The notes under the pieces: generated by a model | The model's database searches: none | What the model was told of the DNA's origin: nothing | What the model saw: only the letters and a program-made list of their open reading frames with translations | Program-made: the position numbers and the translations under genes | In this document: one piece after another, positions 29,571 to 39,020 of the stretch | How positions within the stretch are numbered: position 1 is the first letter of the stretch | Layout: each line of letters starts with the position of its first letter | Assembly: GCA_026125385.1 (NCBI GenBank) | Contig: JAHCLG010000005.1 | Location: forward strand, 58,802-122,801 | Origin: Legionellales bacterium | GTDB taxonomy: Bacteria > Pseudomonadota > Gammaproteobacteria > JAHCLG01 | Direction: 5' to 3' | Length of the DNA stretch: 64,000 nt

Positions 29571-31781
29571 ATGTTTACTGCAGAAATTACAAAATTAAAA
29601 TCGCTGGCCCAACAATCTAAGCAATTTGAAAACCAATTTGATATCTTGTGTAAAACGGGTGAGAAGGTTAGTGTTTATACTGGCTTGCAACATTTATTGC
29701 TGGCGTTAGTCACAGGGTTTTTACAACATCCACAAAATCAAAACGAAGCAATGACAAGCTATGAGCTTATTAAGGATAAAATTACCACAGAAATTCGAAG
29801 CCAAAAAGAAAAGTTACAAAAAGAGGAAGATTCTAGCTTTTCATCTTCCAGTTCATCCTCTTCATCTAGCTCGTCATCCTCATCGAGTTCATCCGAAGCC
29901 TTATCAGCTTTAAGTGAAATTCAAGTAAAAATAAATACCTTTATCTCTGATTGTGAAATATTAATCCCCGATTTATTTTATAATGCCAAACTCGTGAATG
30001 ATGGAAATTTTCCTAATATTTCTTTCTACCGTGAATTTGAAAAAATCCTAGACACTATTGCCAATAATCGTTTTGATCTTTATGGTAAAGCTGGAATCCA
30101 ATATTTTGAGCAAATAAAAGCAAATGCAAAAGTTATAAATAATGCTTCTGGAAATGCTGCTAATTTAACAAACCATCAGCAAGTGTCCTCGACTGCTACC
30201 TCAGGTATAATTTTGCAAGATAGCGAAAATACTGAAGAATCGAATTCAGGTGAAGTAGCGTTAATGGCCATGAAAAATCAGCTAGATTGGTATCAATATA
30301 TAATTAATCAGTTTATTCGCGAGGATGAGTTTGAAAAATATCAGCTCGTCGGATTCGGAATTGAAACCAATCACTCTGCATCAGAAACTAATCAACACAA
30401 CATAAGCGTGGAGTGCACCCGTGAAAAACTAGATTGTAATGTTTTTAGATTTCAAAAAATTAAAAAATGGATTAATTTTGAAATGGCAATAGCGAACTCA
30501 AATGCGCCTCTTAATAAAACTGGTGAGTATGGAATCATAAGAAAATATCAAAAGCAGTTGACAAAATACCAAGGAAAACTCTATGAATCTATCTGTTCTT
30601 TTCGAGCTCACTATCTTATTTATAATGAAATTATTAAAAATAATGAAACTCGCAAATTAATTTATAATACTCATTATCCTATTTATGGAAAATTGATCCA
30701 ATTCTGTCTGGAAAATAACATTAAAGAGAAACCTTATGAAAACTCAACTGTAGATTCATCCGCTGATCGCTTAGCGAACTTATGGGCAGCAATTATTATA
30801 TTCGATTTCACCTATACTAACACAGCCAATGCGGAAGATTATTTTGCTAATAATATGCCAGATTTTATTGATACCTATTTTCCTAATAATTCGTTAAAAG
30901 AACAACTCAAACGGAATTGGGCAGCGCTTAATGTTTCACCAACGAACCAAAATAATGGCAATAATCCAATTGCTGTCGTTCTACCCAATGTTTTACCGCA
31001 AAACACTCATGCTGTTCAGTCACTCCAACCATCTTTACAAATAGTGTCTAGTTTACTTGCGCAAAATGCTCTTCTACTTGCGCGAAATGCTCAGCTTGAA
31101 TCTGAATTAAGATTATCTCGCAGTAATAACACTTATTTGACTAGGCAAATTACTCAAAAAAATTCACAAATTGCAGAATTAAGTAATAGCAAAAAGCAAA
31201 GGGAGGCTCATACTCATACTTTTCAGCCACCTCGCAAAAAAAGCAATACCGGTTCTCTTTTGTTTAATCATAACTCTAATACTATTCCAAATAATGCTAA
31301 TAATCAGCCAAGAGAAATGGTTAACGCTATACCAATAATGCCACCTGGTTCAAATCATCATAGATTAACAATGCCTCAAGGTAGAACACCTTCATTTTTT
31401 CAACCACCAAAATTACCTTTATCCTTTGGCAATGGATTTAATAACCAACATCTTCAATGCAATTCTGGTACAATCTCCCCAATATTCCCCGCAAGTCCTG
31501 ATTTTACGGCCATATCGAACGCTGCCAATACACTTGCTACTTTAAGCACTCAGGCAAGTGATGGAACAACAACTGACTCGTCATCCAGTTTTTCTTCACA
31601 ACCCCCCAATACAATCATGGGTAACAACAGGAAAAGAAAAACCTTTACCCCAGTTATTGTTATGTCTTCTAATATCGAAGCAAACCAGGATTACACTAAA
31701 AGCACAGGCGCCACAACTTCTGACTCTGAGAGACATCTGCCATTTAGCACTCCAACTCCTGGAAATTCAAATAATGAATAA
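29571..31781 (+). CDS. Polyserine, effector-like hypothetical protein, orphan
   Basis: 736 aa; no family recognised. Layout: helical N-terminus (about 1-90); a tract of about 20 serines (about 88-108); a mixed helical region (about 110-440); a coiled coil with LLAQNALLLARNAQLESELR (about 497-516) and ITQKNSQIAELSNSKKQ; a basic cluster PPRKKSN; then a disordered Asn/Pro/Ser/Thr-rich tail with a second basic cluster GNNRKRK. No signal peptide or membrane helix is seen. The composition is like eukaryotic proteins and many type IV secretion effectors of intracellular gammaproteobacteria. The polyserine tract uses mixed codons, so it is not simple triplet slippage. It lies between anmK and tRNA-Asp. 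Confidence 0.7.
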   Translation: MFTAEITKLKSLAQQSKQFENQFDILCKTGEKVSVYTGLQHLLLALVTGFLQHPQNQNEAMTSYELIKDKITTEIRSQKEKLQKEEDSSFSSSSSSSSSSSSSSSSSSEALSALSEIQVKINTFISDCEILIPDLFYNAKLVNDGNFPNISFYREFEKILDTIANNRFDLYGKAGIQYFEQIKANAKVINNASGNAANLTNHQQVSSTATSGIILQDSENTEESNSGEVALMAMKNQLDWYQYIINQFIREDEFEKYQLVGFGIETNHSASETNQHNISVECTREKLDCNVFRFQKIKKWINFEMAIANSNAPLNKTGEYGIIRKYQKQLTKYQGKLYESICSFRAHYLIYNEIIKNNETRKLIYNTHYPIYGKLIQFCLENNIKEKPYENSTVDSSADRLANLWAAIIIFDFTYTNTANAEDYFANNMPDFIDTYFPNNSLKEQLKRNWAALNVSPTNQNNGNNPIAVVLPNVLPQNTHAVQSLQPSLQIVSSLLAQNALLLARNAQLESELRLSRSNNTYLTRQITQKNSQIAELSNSKKQREAHTHTFQPPRKKSNTGSLLFNHNSNTIPNNANNQPREMVNAIPIMPPGSNHHRLTMPQGRTPSFFQPPKLPLSFGNGFNNQHLQCNSGTISPIFPASPDFTAISNAANTLATLSTQASDGTTTDSSSSFSSQPPNTIMGNNRKRKTFTPVIVMSSNIEANQDYTKSTGATTSDSERHLPFSTPTPGNSNNE

Positions 31782-31879
31782 TAAACTTAACCATAAGCCT
31801 TCATCATCCTTTAAACTAAACTGCAATTTAAGGCTAATGATAAACTTGAATTTGGCTCAAAAAAATAATTAATTATAGC

Positions 31880-31908
31880 TTGCATGAACGTTAGTAGCTG
31901 CGTATAAT
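31880..31908 (+). promoter_or_regulatory. sigma-70 promoter of tRNA-Asp
   Basis: TTGCAT (31880-31885), a 17-nt spacer and perfect TATAAT (31903-31908). A GC-rich discriminator (CGCGCC) follows, typical of stringently controlled stable RNA genes. The tRNA begins 28 nt after the -10. Confidence 0.88.
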
Positions 31909-31935
31909 CGCGCCTCATGCTGATTTTGAAAGCTC

Positions 31936-32012
31936 GGAGCGGTAGTTCAGCTGGTTAGAATACCGGCCTGTCACGCCGGGGGTCGCGGGTTCGAGTCCCG
32001 TCCGCTCCGCCA
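31936..32012 (+). tRNA. tRNA-Asp (GTC)
   Basis: GGAGCGGTAGTTCAGCTGG... with anticodon loop CTGTCAC (anticodon GTC), T-arm GGTTCGAGTCC, acceptor GGAGCGG / CCGCTCC and encoded CCA. It is 77 nt including CCA. The following 197 nt (32013-32209) hold no gene I can support. Confidence 0.97.
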
Positions 32013-32209
32013 CTTCTTATTGTTGCCTTGTCATGTTTAATTGGCTGGATGAAATGTCCAGAATAATTCTACTCTTAATCCATCTGTCCAATCATCAACT
32101 GAATCTCTTGTATTGAACTAAGTAATGTAAAGCGCGTCACTCTGACTGTGGTATTAATATTTAACTGTGGATGAGGGCACTACCGTGCTGTAATAAAGTG
32201 TTCTTAAGA

Positions 32210-32326
32210 CAGGACTTACGAAAAACTTCGATTTTTACCTGCACTCTTCGTTACGAACCTTGCTGCGCTGCTCGCGACGGTTCGTGCCTCGATTGCAAAA
32301 AAAACTCTCGTTTTTCGTAAGTCCTG
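32210..32326. mobile_element. MITE-like element, 117 bp, with 17-bp terminal inverted repeats
   Basis: The perfect terminal repeats CAGGACTTACGAAAAAC (32210-32226) and GTTTTTCGTAAGTCCTG (32310-32326) are flanked on both sides by TAAGA (32205-32209 and 32327-32331), a 5-bp target-site duplication. An inner inverted pair ACGAACC / GGTTCGT lies between. No transposase is encoded, so the element would have moved in trans. It is inserted in the stop codon of the minus-strand DUF2156-like gene. Confidence 0.9.
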
Positions 32327-33213
32327 TAAGATTTAGCAGTATATTTATCGAGATAATGACAAGGATGGTAACTTTGTTTGGCTTTTCGTAAGCCTAAAAC
32401 GCCCTCATCATTTTCGCGATTAACATAGACTAATTGCGGATTGCGCCTAAGATTATCGACTAAAAAAAATTGATTAATCGCTTGATAAGCACCAGGATAG
32501 TCACGCAAGGCTTTTTCAACGTGGATGACCAGCGTATCACTTGTTATGTTTTCACCGAGGGTAAAGGCAATGGGCTGCTGATTAAGGGTGATTACAGCGC
32601 CTTCATAGTCCAATTGCGAAAAATGTCGAAAAATAAATTCTACGCCTTGACGTTCTAATAAGAGATTAGGCGTCGAGTTGCTTGCATAAAATAACGATAA
32701 ATGAGTGTGTAATTGTTCAAGCGAATTTGGGGTTAGTGGCTGATATTGGTAGCCCTGATGGCGTTTAAAACGATTTAATAAATTTCGTTTATCGTGATAT
32801 AAATTCCCCGGCAAATGAATCAAATCGTTAATACGATAAATATAGTCGGATAAATCTAGGTTGTGGGTGATGATAAAATAATCTGAAAACAACTCTGTTA
32901 ATGTCTGTTGTTGATCCTGCGTGAGCCAATTAAATGTAAAAGGAAGGTGAGGATGCTGCTGAAAAAAGTCAGTGGCCAACTGGCTAATACCCTTGAGTAA
33001 ATCGCCATTGCCCAGTGGAAACGCGTAATAAGCGCAGTCATGCTCCCAAAAACGCAAGCAGAGAAAATTTTGAAGGAAACTATATTCTGGTTGATAGCGG
33101 AATTGCCATAGCATTAGTTCAGTAAAACAATGTGAAAAAGAGCGCATCTTGACAGTTGCAAAGTATTGGTCAAGTAGGGATTTATCGGCTAATTCAACTT
33201 TTTTCCAGAGCAT
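32251..33213 (-). CDS. DUF2156-like protein with MITE-encoded C-terminal extension
   Basis: About 320 aa. It resembles the DUF2156 / phosphatidylglycerol lysyltransferase C-terminal domain, an acyltransferase-like fold: FWEHDCAYYAFPLG, DYIYRINDLIHLPG, YHDKRNLLNRFKR and a terminal VNRENDEGVLGLRKAKQSYHP. No membrane helices are present, so it is the soluble single-domain form. The native end is DKYTAKS; the next 25 residues come from the inserted MITE. The start is uncertain: ATG 33213 (MLWKKVELADKS) fits the family best, with ATG 33234 and GTG 33279 also in frame and no strong ribosome-binding site. Confidence 0.78.
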   Translation of the reverse strand: MLWKKVELADKSLLDQYFATVKMRSFSHCFTELMLWQFRYQPEYSFLQNFLCLRFWEHDCAYYAFPLGNGDLLKGISQLATDFFQQHPHLPFTFNWLTQDQQQTLTELFSDYFIITHNLDLSDYIYRINDLIHLPGNLYHDKRNLLNRFKRHQGYQYQPLTPNSLEQLHTHLSLFYASNSTPNLLLERQGVEFIFRHFSQLDYEGAVITLNQQPIAFTLGENITSDTLVIHVEKALRDYPGAYQAINQFFLVDNLRRNPQLVYVNRENDEGVLGLRKAKQSYHPCHYLDKYTAKSYRTYEKREFFLQSRHEPSRAAQQGS

Positions 33214-33383
33214 GATGGGTCGTGCAATTACCATAAAATTGTATTGCCGAATCGTAGCGAGAATGCCGGCAAAAGTCACGCGCCCAGTTCAGTGATTTTT
33301 TTGCACCGACAACTCGCATTTGTGAGTGGGTTTGGTATATACTCAACTCCATTTTGAAAATGGAGTGGGTTGAAGGGCGAACT

Positions 33384-35276
33384 ATGCTACAAAGTATACA
33401 AAAACGGGCACAAGGGGTTATCCTGTGGATTATTGTCATCTTAATTTGCGTGACCTTCGCAATGTGGGGAGTACACAATTATTTAACCACGGCACCCGGG
33501 CAAGAAATCGCCGCTAAAGTCAATGGCATCACCATCACTACCCAACAAGTCACCGATCTCTTTAATCGCTTGCAACGTCAGCAGCAAATCCAATTGGGCG
33601 CAAATTATAATCCAACCCCAGAAAGCACCAAAGCACTGCGGGAATTGGCTTTAGACAATTTAATCGACGGCACTTTATTATTTGAAAATGCTAAGCAGCA
33701 TGGTTTACGAATTTCTCAGAATCAACTCGTAGGGATGATTCAAAATATTCCTGCGTTTCAAGTGAATCAATCTTTTTCCAACGAACGTTTTGCAGAGCTT
33801 GTGCGCAACATGGGATTTACTCCGCAACAATATTTAGATCAATTGCAAAAGGGCTTATTGATAGAACAAATGCGTAGTATGTTTTTAGCCCCTGTTTTTT
33901 CCTTGCCTTATCAAGTTCAGCAAGCGATTAGTTTGGTCACAGAAAAACGTGATTTTTCTTATAAAATTATTCCTGCTAAACAATTCGCGTCACAGGTTAA
34001 AATCGATGAAAAGCAATTGCAAGATTATTATCAACAACATAAAAATACTTTCAAAGTCCCCGAGCAAGTCAGTATCAATTATATCGAACTCTCACTGCCA
34101 GAGGTGATGAAAACCATTAACGTTAGCGATAAACAATTAAAAGAATATTACGACAATAATCTCGATAATTATACCACGCCGCCGCGCTGGAAAATCGCGC
34201 AAATTTTATTGCGCGTTCCCACTCAGGCAACGGCTCAAGAACGGCAAGCAATTAATGAAAAAGCTCAGCAGATATATCAACAAGTGGAAAAGGGCGCTAA
34301 TTTTGCAAAATTAGCCAAGCAGTACTCTGAAGATCGGGTTTCTGCTAAACAGGGGGGTGATCTAGGTTGGATCGATAATCACACAAAATTACCGCCATCC
34401 TTTTTAACGGTAGTGCGACAATTAAATAAAGCTGGACAAGTAAGCAAACCCACTCCCACGGAATATGGCATCAGTATTATTAAACTCCAAGCCTATGAAC
34501 CGCAAAAAATTGCTTCTTATCCATCTATTTATTCCCAGTTAAAACAGGATTATCTGCAACAACAAGCACAACAACATTTTGCGAATTTAAACGAGCAACT
34601 TGCCAATTTAAGTTATGCTAATTCCGATAGTCTTAAGCCTGCGGCTAAGGCTTTAGGCTTAACGATTCAAACAAGTGGCTTATTTTCGCGAGATGGTGGC
34701 AAGGATGATTTCACTAAAAATCCCAAAGTCATTAGCGCTGCATTTAGCAACGATGTGTTAACTCAACATTACAATAGCGATCCACTTGAACTCAGTAATA
34801 ATCACGTAATTGTTTTGCGTATTGCTAAACATTTACCGGCGCGTATTCAAGCTTTTGCTGAAGTAAAAGATAAAATTAAAGAATTATTGGTGCAAAAACA
34901 CATGCAGGAGCTGGCACAGCAGCAAGGTCAGCAACTCTTAGACACCCTTAAAAAGCAAAATATAGCGAATACTAAAGGTTGGAAATCCGTTAAAGCCATC
35001 ACCCGCATTGCCAACCAGTTACAACCGGAAATTGTTGCGCATGCATTTCAATTGCGTCAAGAAACACCCTGGCAAGGATTTTCACTGCGTAATGGTGATT
35101 ATGTGCTTATCCACCTCAGTGCGATTCATCCAGGCAATCTCGATCCTAAAACGGCGAATGCGATTGCCGCTTACCAACTCGAGCTTGAACGTACCATGGG
35201 TGGTTTGGATTATGAATTATATGTTTTAGGGCTGAAAAAGCACGCTAAAATTGTGATGATAAGCAAATCTGCATAG
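33384..35276 (+). CDS. ppiD: Periplasmic chaperone PpiD (SurA_N and PpiC rotamase domains)
   Basis: 630 aa inner-membrane-anchored folding factor for exported proteins. Layout: a short cytoplasmic MLQSIQKRAQG start, one membrane helix (about 13-33), a SurA_N-like chaperone part (about 40-180), a parvulin rotamase domain (about 255-355; FAKLAKQYSEDRVSAKQGGDLGW) and a helical C-terminus. The frame opens at 33354, but ATG 33384 is the usual start (MLQxI). Its partner genes (lon, hupB in E. coli) are not adjacent. Confidence 0.93.
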   Translation: MLQSIQKRAQGVILWIIVILICVTFAMWGVHNYLTTAPGQEIAAKVNGITITTQQVTDLFNRLQRQQQIQLGANYNPTPESTKALRELALDNLIDGTLLFENAKQHGLRISQNQLVGMIQNIPAFQVNQSFSNERFAELVRNMGFTPQQYLDQLQKGLLIEQMRSMFLAPVFSLPYQVQQAISLVTEKRDFSYKIIPAKQFASQVKIDEKQLQDYYQQHKNTFKVPEQVSINYIELSLPEVMKTINVSDKQLKEYYDNNLDNYTTPPRWKIAQILLRVPTQATAQERQAINEKAQQIYQQVEKGANFAKLAKQYSEDRVSAKQGGDLGWIDNHTKLPPSFLTVVRQLNKAGQVSKPTPTEYGISIIKLQAYEPQKIASYPSIYSQLKQDYLQQQAQQHFANLNEQLANLSYANSDSLKPAAKALGLTIQTSGLFSRDGGKDDFTKNPKVISAAFSNDVLTQHYNSDPLELSNNHVIVLRIAKHLPARIQAFAEVKDKIKELLVQKHMQELAQQQGQQLLDTLKKQNIANTKGWKSVKAITRIANQLQPEIVAHAFQLRQETPWQGFSLRNGDYVLIHLSAIHPGNLDPKTANAIAAYQLELERTMGGLDYELYVLGLKKHAKIVMISKSA

Positions 35277-35339
35277 CACTGGTGTAAACACGTTAAGAAA
35301 GGAGCGCTCACACTAAGTTTCTCCGGTGAGCGGAGAGTA

Positions 35340-35465
35340 CGACTGATACGCGGCGAATAGCTACTCAAAATAATTGGTTTATTAGTAAAGCATCAAGTTA
35401 GTAACACTGCAATTTTTGCACGCGCATTCATCTTGCATGCTTATTAGTGCTGAATTACAATAGCC
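35340..35465. repeat. Degenerate dispersed intergenic repeat (copy 2)
   Basis: CTACTCAAAATAATTGGTTT, TTTGCACG..CATTC and ATTACAATAGCC align in order with the repeat upstream of lepA, with the middle missing. CTGATACGCGG at 35343 also resembles CTGATACGCCG at 48538. The gap 35277-35468 otherwise holds nothing I can support. Confidence 0.4.
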
Positions 35466-35468
35466 TCC

Positions 35469-35810
35469 ATGATTTCGTTGATATCACTGTTTATTCTCTT
35501 TGGATTCGTCTGGTTATGGATGGATTCTTTGCATGCCAAAAAAATTGCCGTGGATGTTTCTAGGCGCGCTTGTGAGCAGCGTCATTTTCAATTACTCGAT
35601 GATACAGCGGTATTAAAATCAATGAGCTTAAAACGAAGTCTAGCAGGGCATCTGTGTATTGTCCGAACGTATCGCTTCGAATATTTTCAAGAAAATAATT
35701 TGCGTTTGGCAAGTACCATCACGCTTGCGGGTAAGCTCGTGGTGGAACTCGGTTTTTCTCGCCCCAATAATATTGTGCAATTTCCTAATTTAAATCAAAG
35801 TCATCCGTAA
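35469..35810 (+). CDS. DUF3301 family protein
   Basis: 113 aa. An N-terminal membrane helix (about 2-18) is followed by a small soluble domain: ACEQRHFQLLDDTAVLKSMSL (about 34-54), then a second basic strand pair with CIVRTYRFEYF. This is the DUF3301 pattern of gammaproteobacteria. The function is unknown. Confidence 0.82.
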   Translation: MISLISLFILFGFVWLWMDSLHAKKIAVDVSRRACEQRHFQLLDDTAVLKSMSLKRSLAGHLCIVRTYRFEYFQENNLRLASTITLAGKLVVELGFSRPNNIVQFPNLNQSHP

Positions 35811-35836
35811 TTTTAAATTCCTAAATTGTGATCGCG

Positions 35837-35851
35837 AGGGTATAATACCCT
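35837..35851. promoter_or_regulatory. Palindrome over a -10 box before the peptide ABC operon
   Basis: AGGGTATAATACCCT has perfect 7-bp arms around one central base and contains TATAAT. It ends 26 nt before the GTG start of the binding-protein gene. It looks like an operator overlapping the promoter -10; no good -35 is seen. Confidence 0.5.
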
Positions 35852-35877
35852 TCAATGACATAACAGGGATTGGATGT

Positions 35878-38040
35878 GTGAAACGGATTTTATTCCTCTT
35901 AATAACCTTGTTCCTCTTAAATGGCTGTCACGATCGCCCATTGAATAATCCTTATCCGCATAAAGAAAACCAAGCCAATATTCTTTATTCCAGTTTTAGT
36001 GAGCGTCCGAAAACGCTCGATCCCGCGCGTTCCTATTCCGTCGAAGAATCGCTTTTTACCAATCATATTTACGAACCTCCCTTGCAATATGATTATTTGC
36101 AGCGTCCCTATCAACTCATCCCGTTAACTGCTACCACTATGCCACAACCTCAATATGTTGATAAAAGTGGTAACCCTTTACCCCAAAACGCAGCGGATGA
36201 AAAAATTGCGTATAGTATTTATCGCATTCAGATTAAGCCCGGCATTTTTTTTCAAAACCATCCGGCGTTTGCCAAAGATAGTTTCGGGAATTATCGATAT
36301 CAACATTTAACCTTACCACAACTAGAAAAAATAAATACGCTCTCTGATTTTACCCATACTGCTACTCGCGAACTCACGGCAGAAGATTATGTCTATCAAA
36401 TAAAACGTTTGGCGAATCCTAAAGTACATTCACCTATTTTAGGATTAATGAGTCAGCATATCGTGGGTTTAAAAGAGTATTCGCAGCGATTAAGCGAAGC
36501 ATTACAAAAACATCCCGATCAATTTTTAGATTTACGGCAATATCCTTTAGCCGGTGTTAAAGTCATCGATCGCTATACCTATGAAATAAAATTAACTGGA
36601 AAATACCCACAATTTATCTATTGGCTAGCGATGCCTTTTTTTGCGGCGATGCCGTGGGAGGCCGATTTATTTTATGCTAATCCTGCATTGAAGGAACATA
36701 ATATTTCTCTCGACTGGTATCCGGTGGGCACAGGTCCCTATCAATTAGTAATTAATAATCCCAATAAAGAAATGGTATTAGTTCGCAATGCCAATTTCCA
36801 TCCTGAATTTTATCCGCAGAGCGGAACCACAGAAGATAAACAACGCGGATTACTCAAAAATGCCGGATTGCGTTTACCTTTTATCGATAAAATCGTTTTT
36901 ACTTTAGAAAAAGAAAGCATTCCGCGGTGGAATAAATTTTTGCAAGGTTATTACGATAGTTCCGATGTCAGTTCAGATAGTTTTGATCAAGCTATTCGCA
37001 TCGATCAAACAGGCACTCCACATCTCACAGCAGAACTTAGTGCCAAAGGTGTGCAATTACAAACACAAACGGGTTTAAGCACGTTTTATTTAGGTTTTAA
37101 TATGAACGATGATGTGGTAGGAGGGATGAGTGAACGTGCGCGGAAGTTACGTCAAGCAATTTCCATTGCATTGGATTACGAAGATTTTATTTCGATTTTT
37201 TTAAATGGCCGCGGACTTGCTGCGCAAGGTCCCTTACCCCCTGGAATTTTTGGCTATCAACAGCATCAACATGCCTTTAATCCGTATGTTTATGATTGGG
37301 TAGAAAATAAACCGCAGCGCAAGAGTCTAGCGGAAGCAAAAAAATTACTAACTGCTGCAGGCTACCCGCACGGTATTAATCCTAAAACGGGTAAACCGCT
37401 CATATTACATTATGACACCGTTGCCAGTGGTGGACCCGATGATAAATCACGTTTAGATTGGATGCGCAAACAATTTGAAAAATTAGGGATACAATTAAAT
37501 ATTCGCAGCACCACGTATAATCGTTTTCAAGAAAAAGTGCGTCAAGGCAATGCGCAATTATTTTCGTGGGGTTGGATGGCCGATTATCCCGATCCTGAAA
37601 ATTTTTTATTTTTATTATATGGTCCTAACGGCAAAGTGAAGCACGGGGGGGAAAATGCCGTCAATTATCATAACCCTGAGTACGATCGCTTATTTGATAA
37701 AATGAAAAATTTACCTAATAATCAAGAACGGCAACGCATCATTGAAAAAATGATTGCCATAGTGCAACGGGATGCGCCGTGGGCATTTGGTTTTCATCCC
37801 TTAAATTTTGCCTTAAGTCATCAATGGGGCGATGCCGTTAAACTCAGTGCGATGTCTAGCAATACCTTAAAATATAAACGGATTTATCCTGAGGTTCGTG
37901 AACTTAAACGCCAACAATGGAATCAACCCATTTGGTGGCCTATATTTTTAATCGTAATTATTCTTATGATCGCCTTATTACCCGTGCTTTGGCACTATTG
38001 GCGCAAAGAACATCAGGTTAAAAGGCGTAAACCATGGTAG
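35878..38040 (+). CDS. Oligopeptide ABC transporter substrate-binding lipoprotein
   Basis: 720 aa family-5 solute-binding protein. It starts at GTG 35878 with a lipoprotein signal (FLLITLFLLNGC, lipidated Cys 17). PKTLDPARSYSVEES, a GTGPYQL-type motif and the long C-terminal lobe (FSWGWMADYPDPENFLF) are typical of peptide-binding members. Unusually, the C-terminus carries a hydrophobic helix (about 682-705) and a basic tail, so it may be anchored at both ends. It overlaps the first permease by 7 nt. The four-gene order resembles yejABEF; a microcin-type or oligopeptide substrate is possible. Confidence 0.9.
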   Translation: MKRILFLLITLFLLNGCHDRPLNNPYPHKENQANILYSSFSERPKTLDPARSYSVEESLFTNHIYEPPLQYDYLQRPYQLIPLTATTMPQPQYVDKSGNPLPQNAADEKIAYSIYRIQIKPGIFFQNHPAFAKDSFGNYRYQHLTLPQLEKINTLSDFTHTATRELTAEDYVYQIKRLANPKVHSPILGLMSQHIVGLKEYSQRLSEALQKHPDQFLDLRQYPLAGVKVIDRYTYEIKLTGKYPQFIYWLAMPFFAAMPWEADLFYANPALKEHNISLDWYPVGTGPYQLVINNPNKEMVLVRNANFHPEFYPQSGTTEDKQRGLLKNAGLRLPFIDKIVFTLEKESIPRWNKFLQGYYDSSDVSSDSFDQAIRIDQTGTPHLTAELSAKGVQLQTQTGLSTFYLGFNMNDDVVGGMSERARKLRQAISIALDYEDFISIFLNGRGLAAQGPLPPGIFGYQQHQHAFNPYVYDWVENKPQRKSLAEAKKLLTAAGYPHGINPKTGKPLILHYDTVASGGPDDKSRLDWMRKQFEKLGIQLNIRSTTYNRFQEKVRQGNAQLFSWGWMADYPDPENFLFLLYGPNGKVKHGGENAVNYHNPEYDRLFDKMKNLPNNQERQRIIEKMIAIVQRDAPWAFGFHPLNFALSHQWGDAVKLSAMSSNTLKYKRIYPEVRELKRQQWNQPIWWPIFLIVIILMIALLPVLWHYWRKEHQVKRRKPW

Positions 38041-39011
38041 CTTATATTATTCGACGTATACTTTATGCAATTCCCGTGCTAATTGGCGTAAATATTTTAA
38101 CGTTTTTATTATTTTTTATTGTCAATTCTCCTGATGACATGGCACGCATGCATCTAGGACAAAAGCATGTGACGCAAGCAGCAATTGATAGTTGGAAAAA
38201 AACTCACGGTTATGACGTTCCACTTTTTTATAATGATCATGAAACTGGCATTTCAACGTTGACTGCAACGTTATTTTTTCAAAAATCGCTGCAATTATTT
38301 ATTTTTCATTTTGGTGTTTCAGATTCTGGACGCAATATTGGTCATGATATTCGCCAGCGTATGTGGCCATCGCTCAGTATTGCTATTCCCATTTTATTGT
38401 TAGGATTATTCGTTAACATTGTATTTGCGATGTTAATGGCATTTTTCCGCTCCACGTATTTAGACATCACGGGCGTGATTATTTGCGTCATTATGATGTC
38501 GATTTCCAGTTTATTTTATATTATTGGAGGTCAATATTTAGTGGGAAAAATGTTGCACCTAGTTCCTATTTCGGGATTTGATTATGGCTGGAATGGGATT
38601 AAATTTATTATTTTGCCGGTTATTATTGGCGTGATTGGAGGAATTGGTGCAGGTTCACGCTGGTATCGCACTTTGTTTTTAGAAGAAATGAATAAAGATT
38701 ACGTTCGCACTGCACGCGCCAAAGGCTTAGCAGAATTTAAAGTATTATTTAAGCATGTCTTAAAAAATACCTTAATTCCCATTTTAACGGGAGTCATTGT
38801 GATATTACCGAGTTTATTTCTAGGTAGCTTGATCATGGAATCTTTTTTTGGGATCCCAGGCCTTGGCAGCTATACCATCGATGCGATTCAACAACAAGAT
38901 TTTGCAATTGTGCGTTCCATGGTATTTCTGGGTTCGGTATTATATATCATAGGATTAATTTTAACGGATATTTCATATACCTTAGTCGATCCACGTATCC
39001 GTTTTCGCTAA
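38034..39011 (+). CDS. Peptide ABC transporter permease, DppB/YejB type
   Basis: 325 aa, about six membrane helices. The N-terminal YIIRRILYAIPVLIGVNILTF is the family signature. The EAA loop reads YVRTARAKGLAEFKVLFKHV (about 222-241), followed by GSLIMESFFGIPGLG. It forms the membrane pore with the next permease. It overlaps the binding-protein gene by 7 nt; the next gene starts 9 nt downstream. Confidence 0.94.
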   Translation: MVAYIIRRILYAIPVLIGVNILTFLLFFIVNSPDDMARMHLGQKHVTQAAIDSWKKTHGYDVPLFYNDHETGISTLTATLFFQKSLQLFIFHFGVSDSGRNIGHDIRQRMWPSLSIAIPILLLGLFVNIVFAMLMAFFRSTYLDITGVIICVIMMSISSLFYIIGGQYLVGKMLHLVPISGFDYGWNGIKFIILPVIIGVIGGIGAGSRWYRTLFLEEMNKDYVRTARAKGLAEFKVLFKHVLKNTLIPILTGVIVILPSLFLGSLIMESFFGIPGLGSYTIDAIQQQDFAIVRSMVFLGSVLYIIGLILTDISYTLVDPRIRFR

Positions 39012-39020
39012 AATGAGAGG

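Noticed and set aside
31558..31872. 104-codon plus-strand open frame over the end of the polyserine gene
   Set aside because: It overlaps the larger frame, has no start signal and reads as an out-of-frame shadow.
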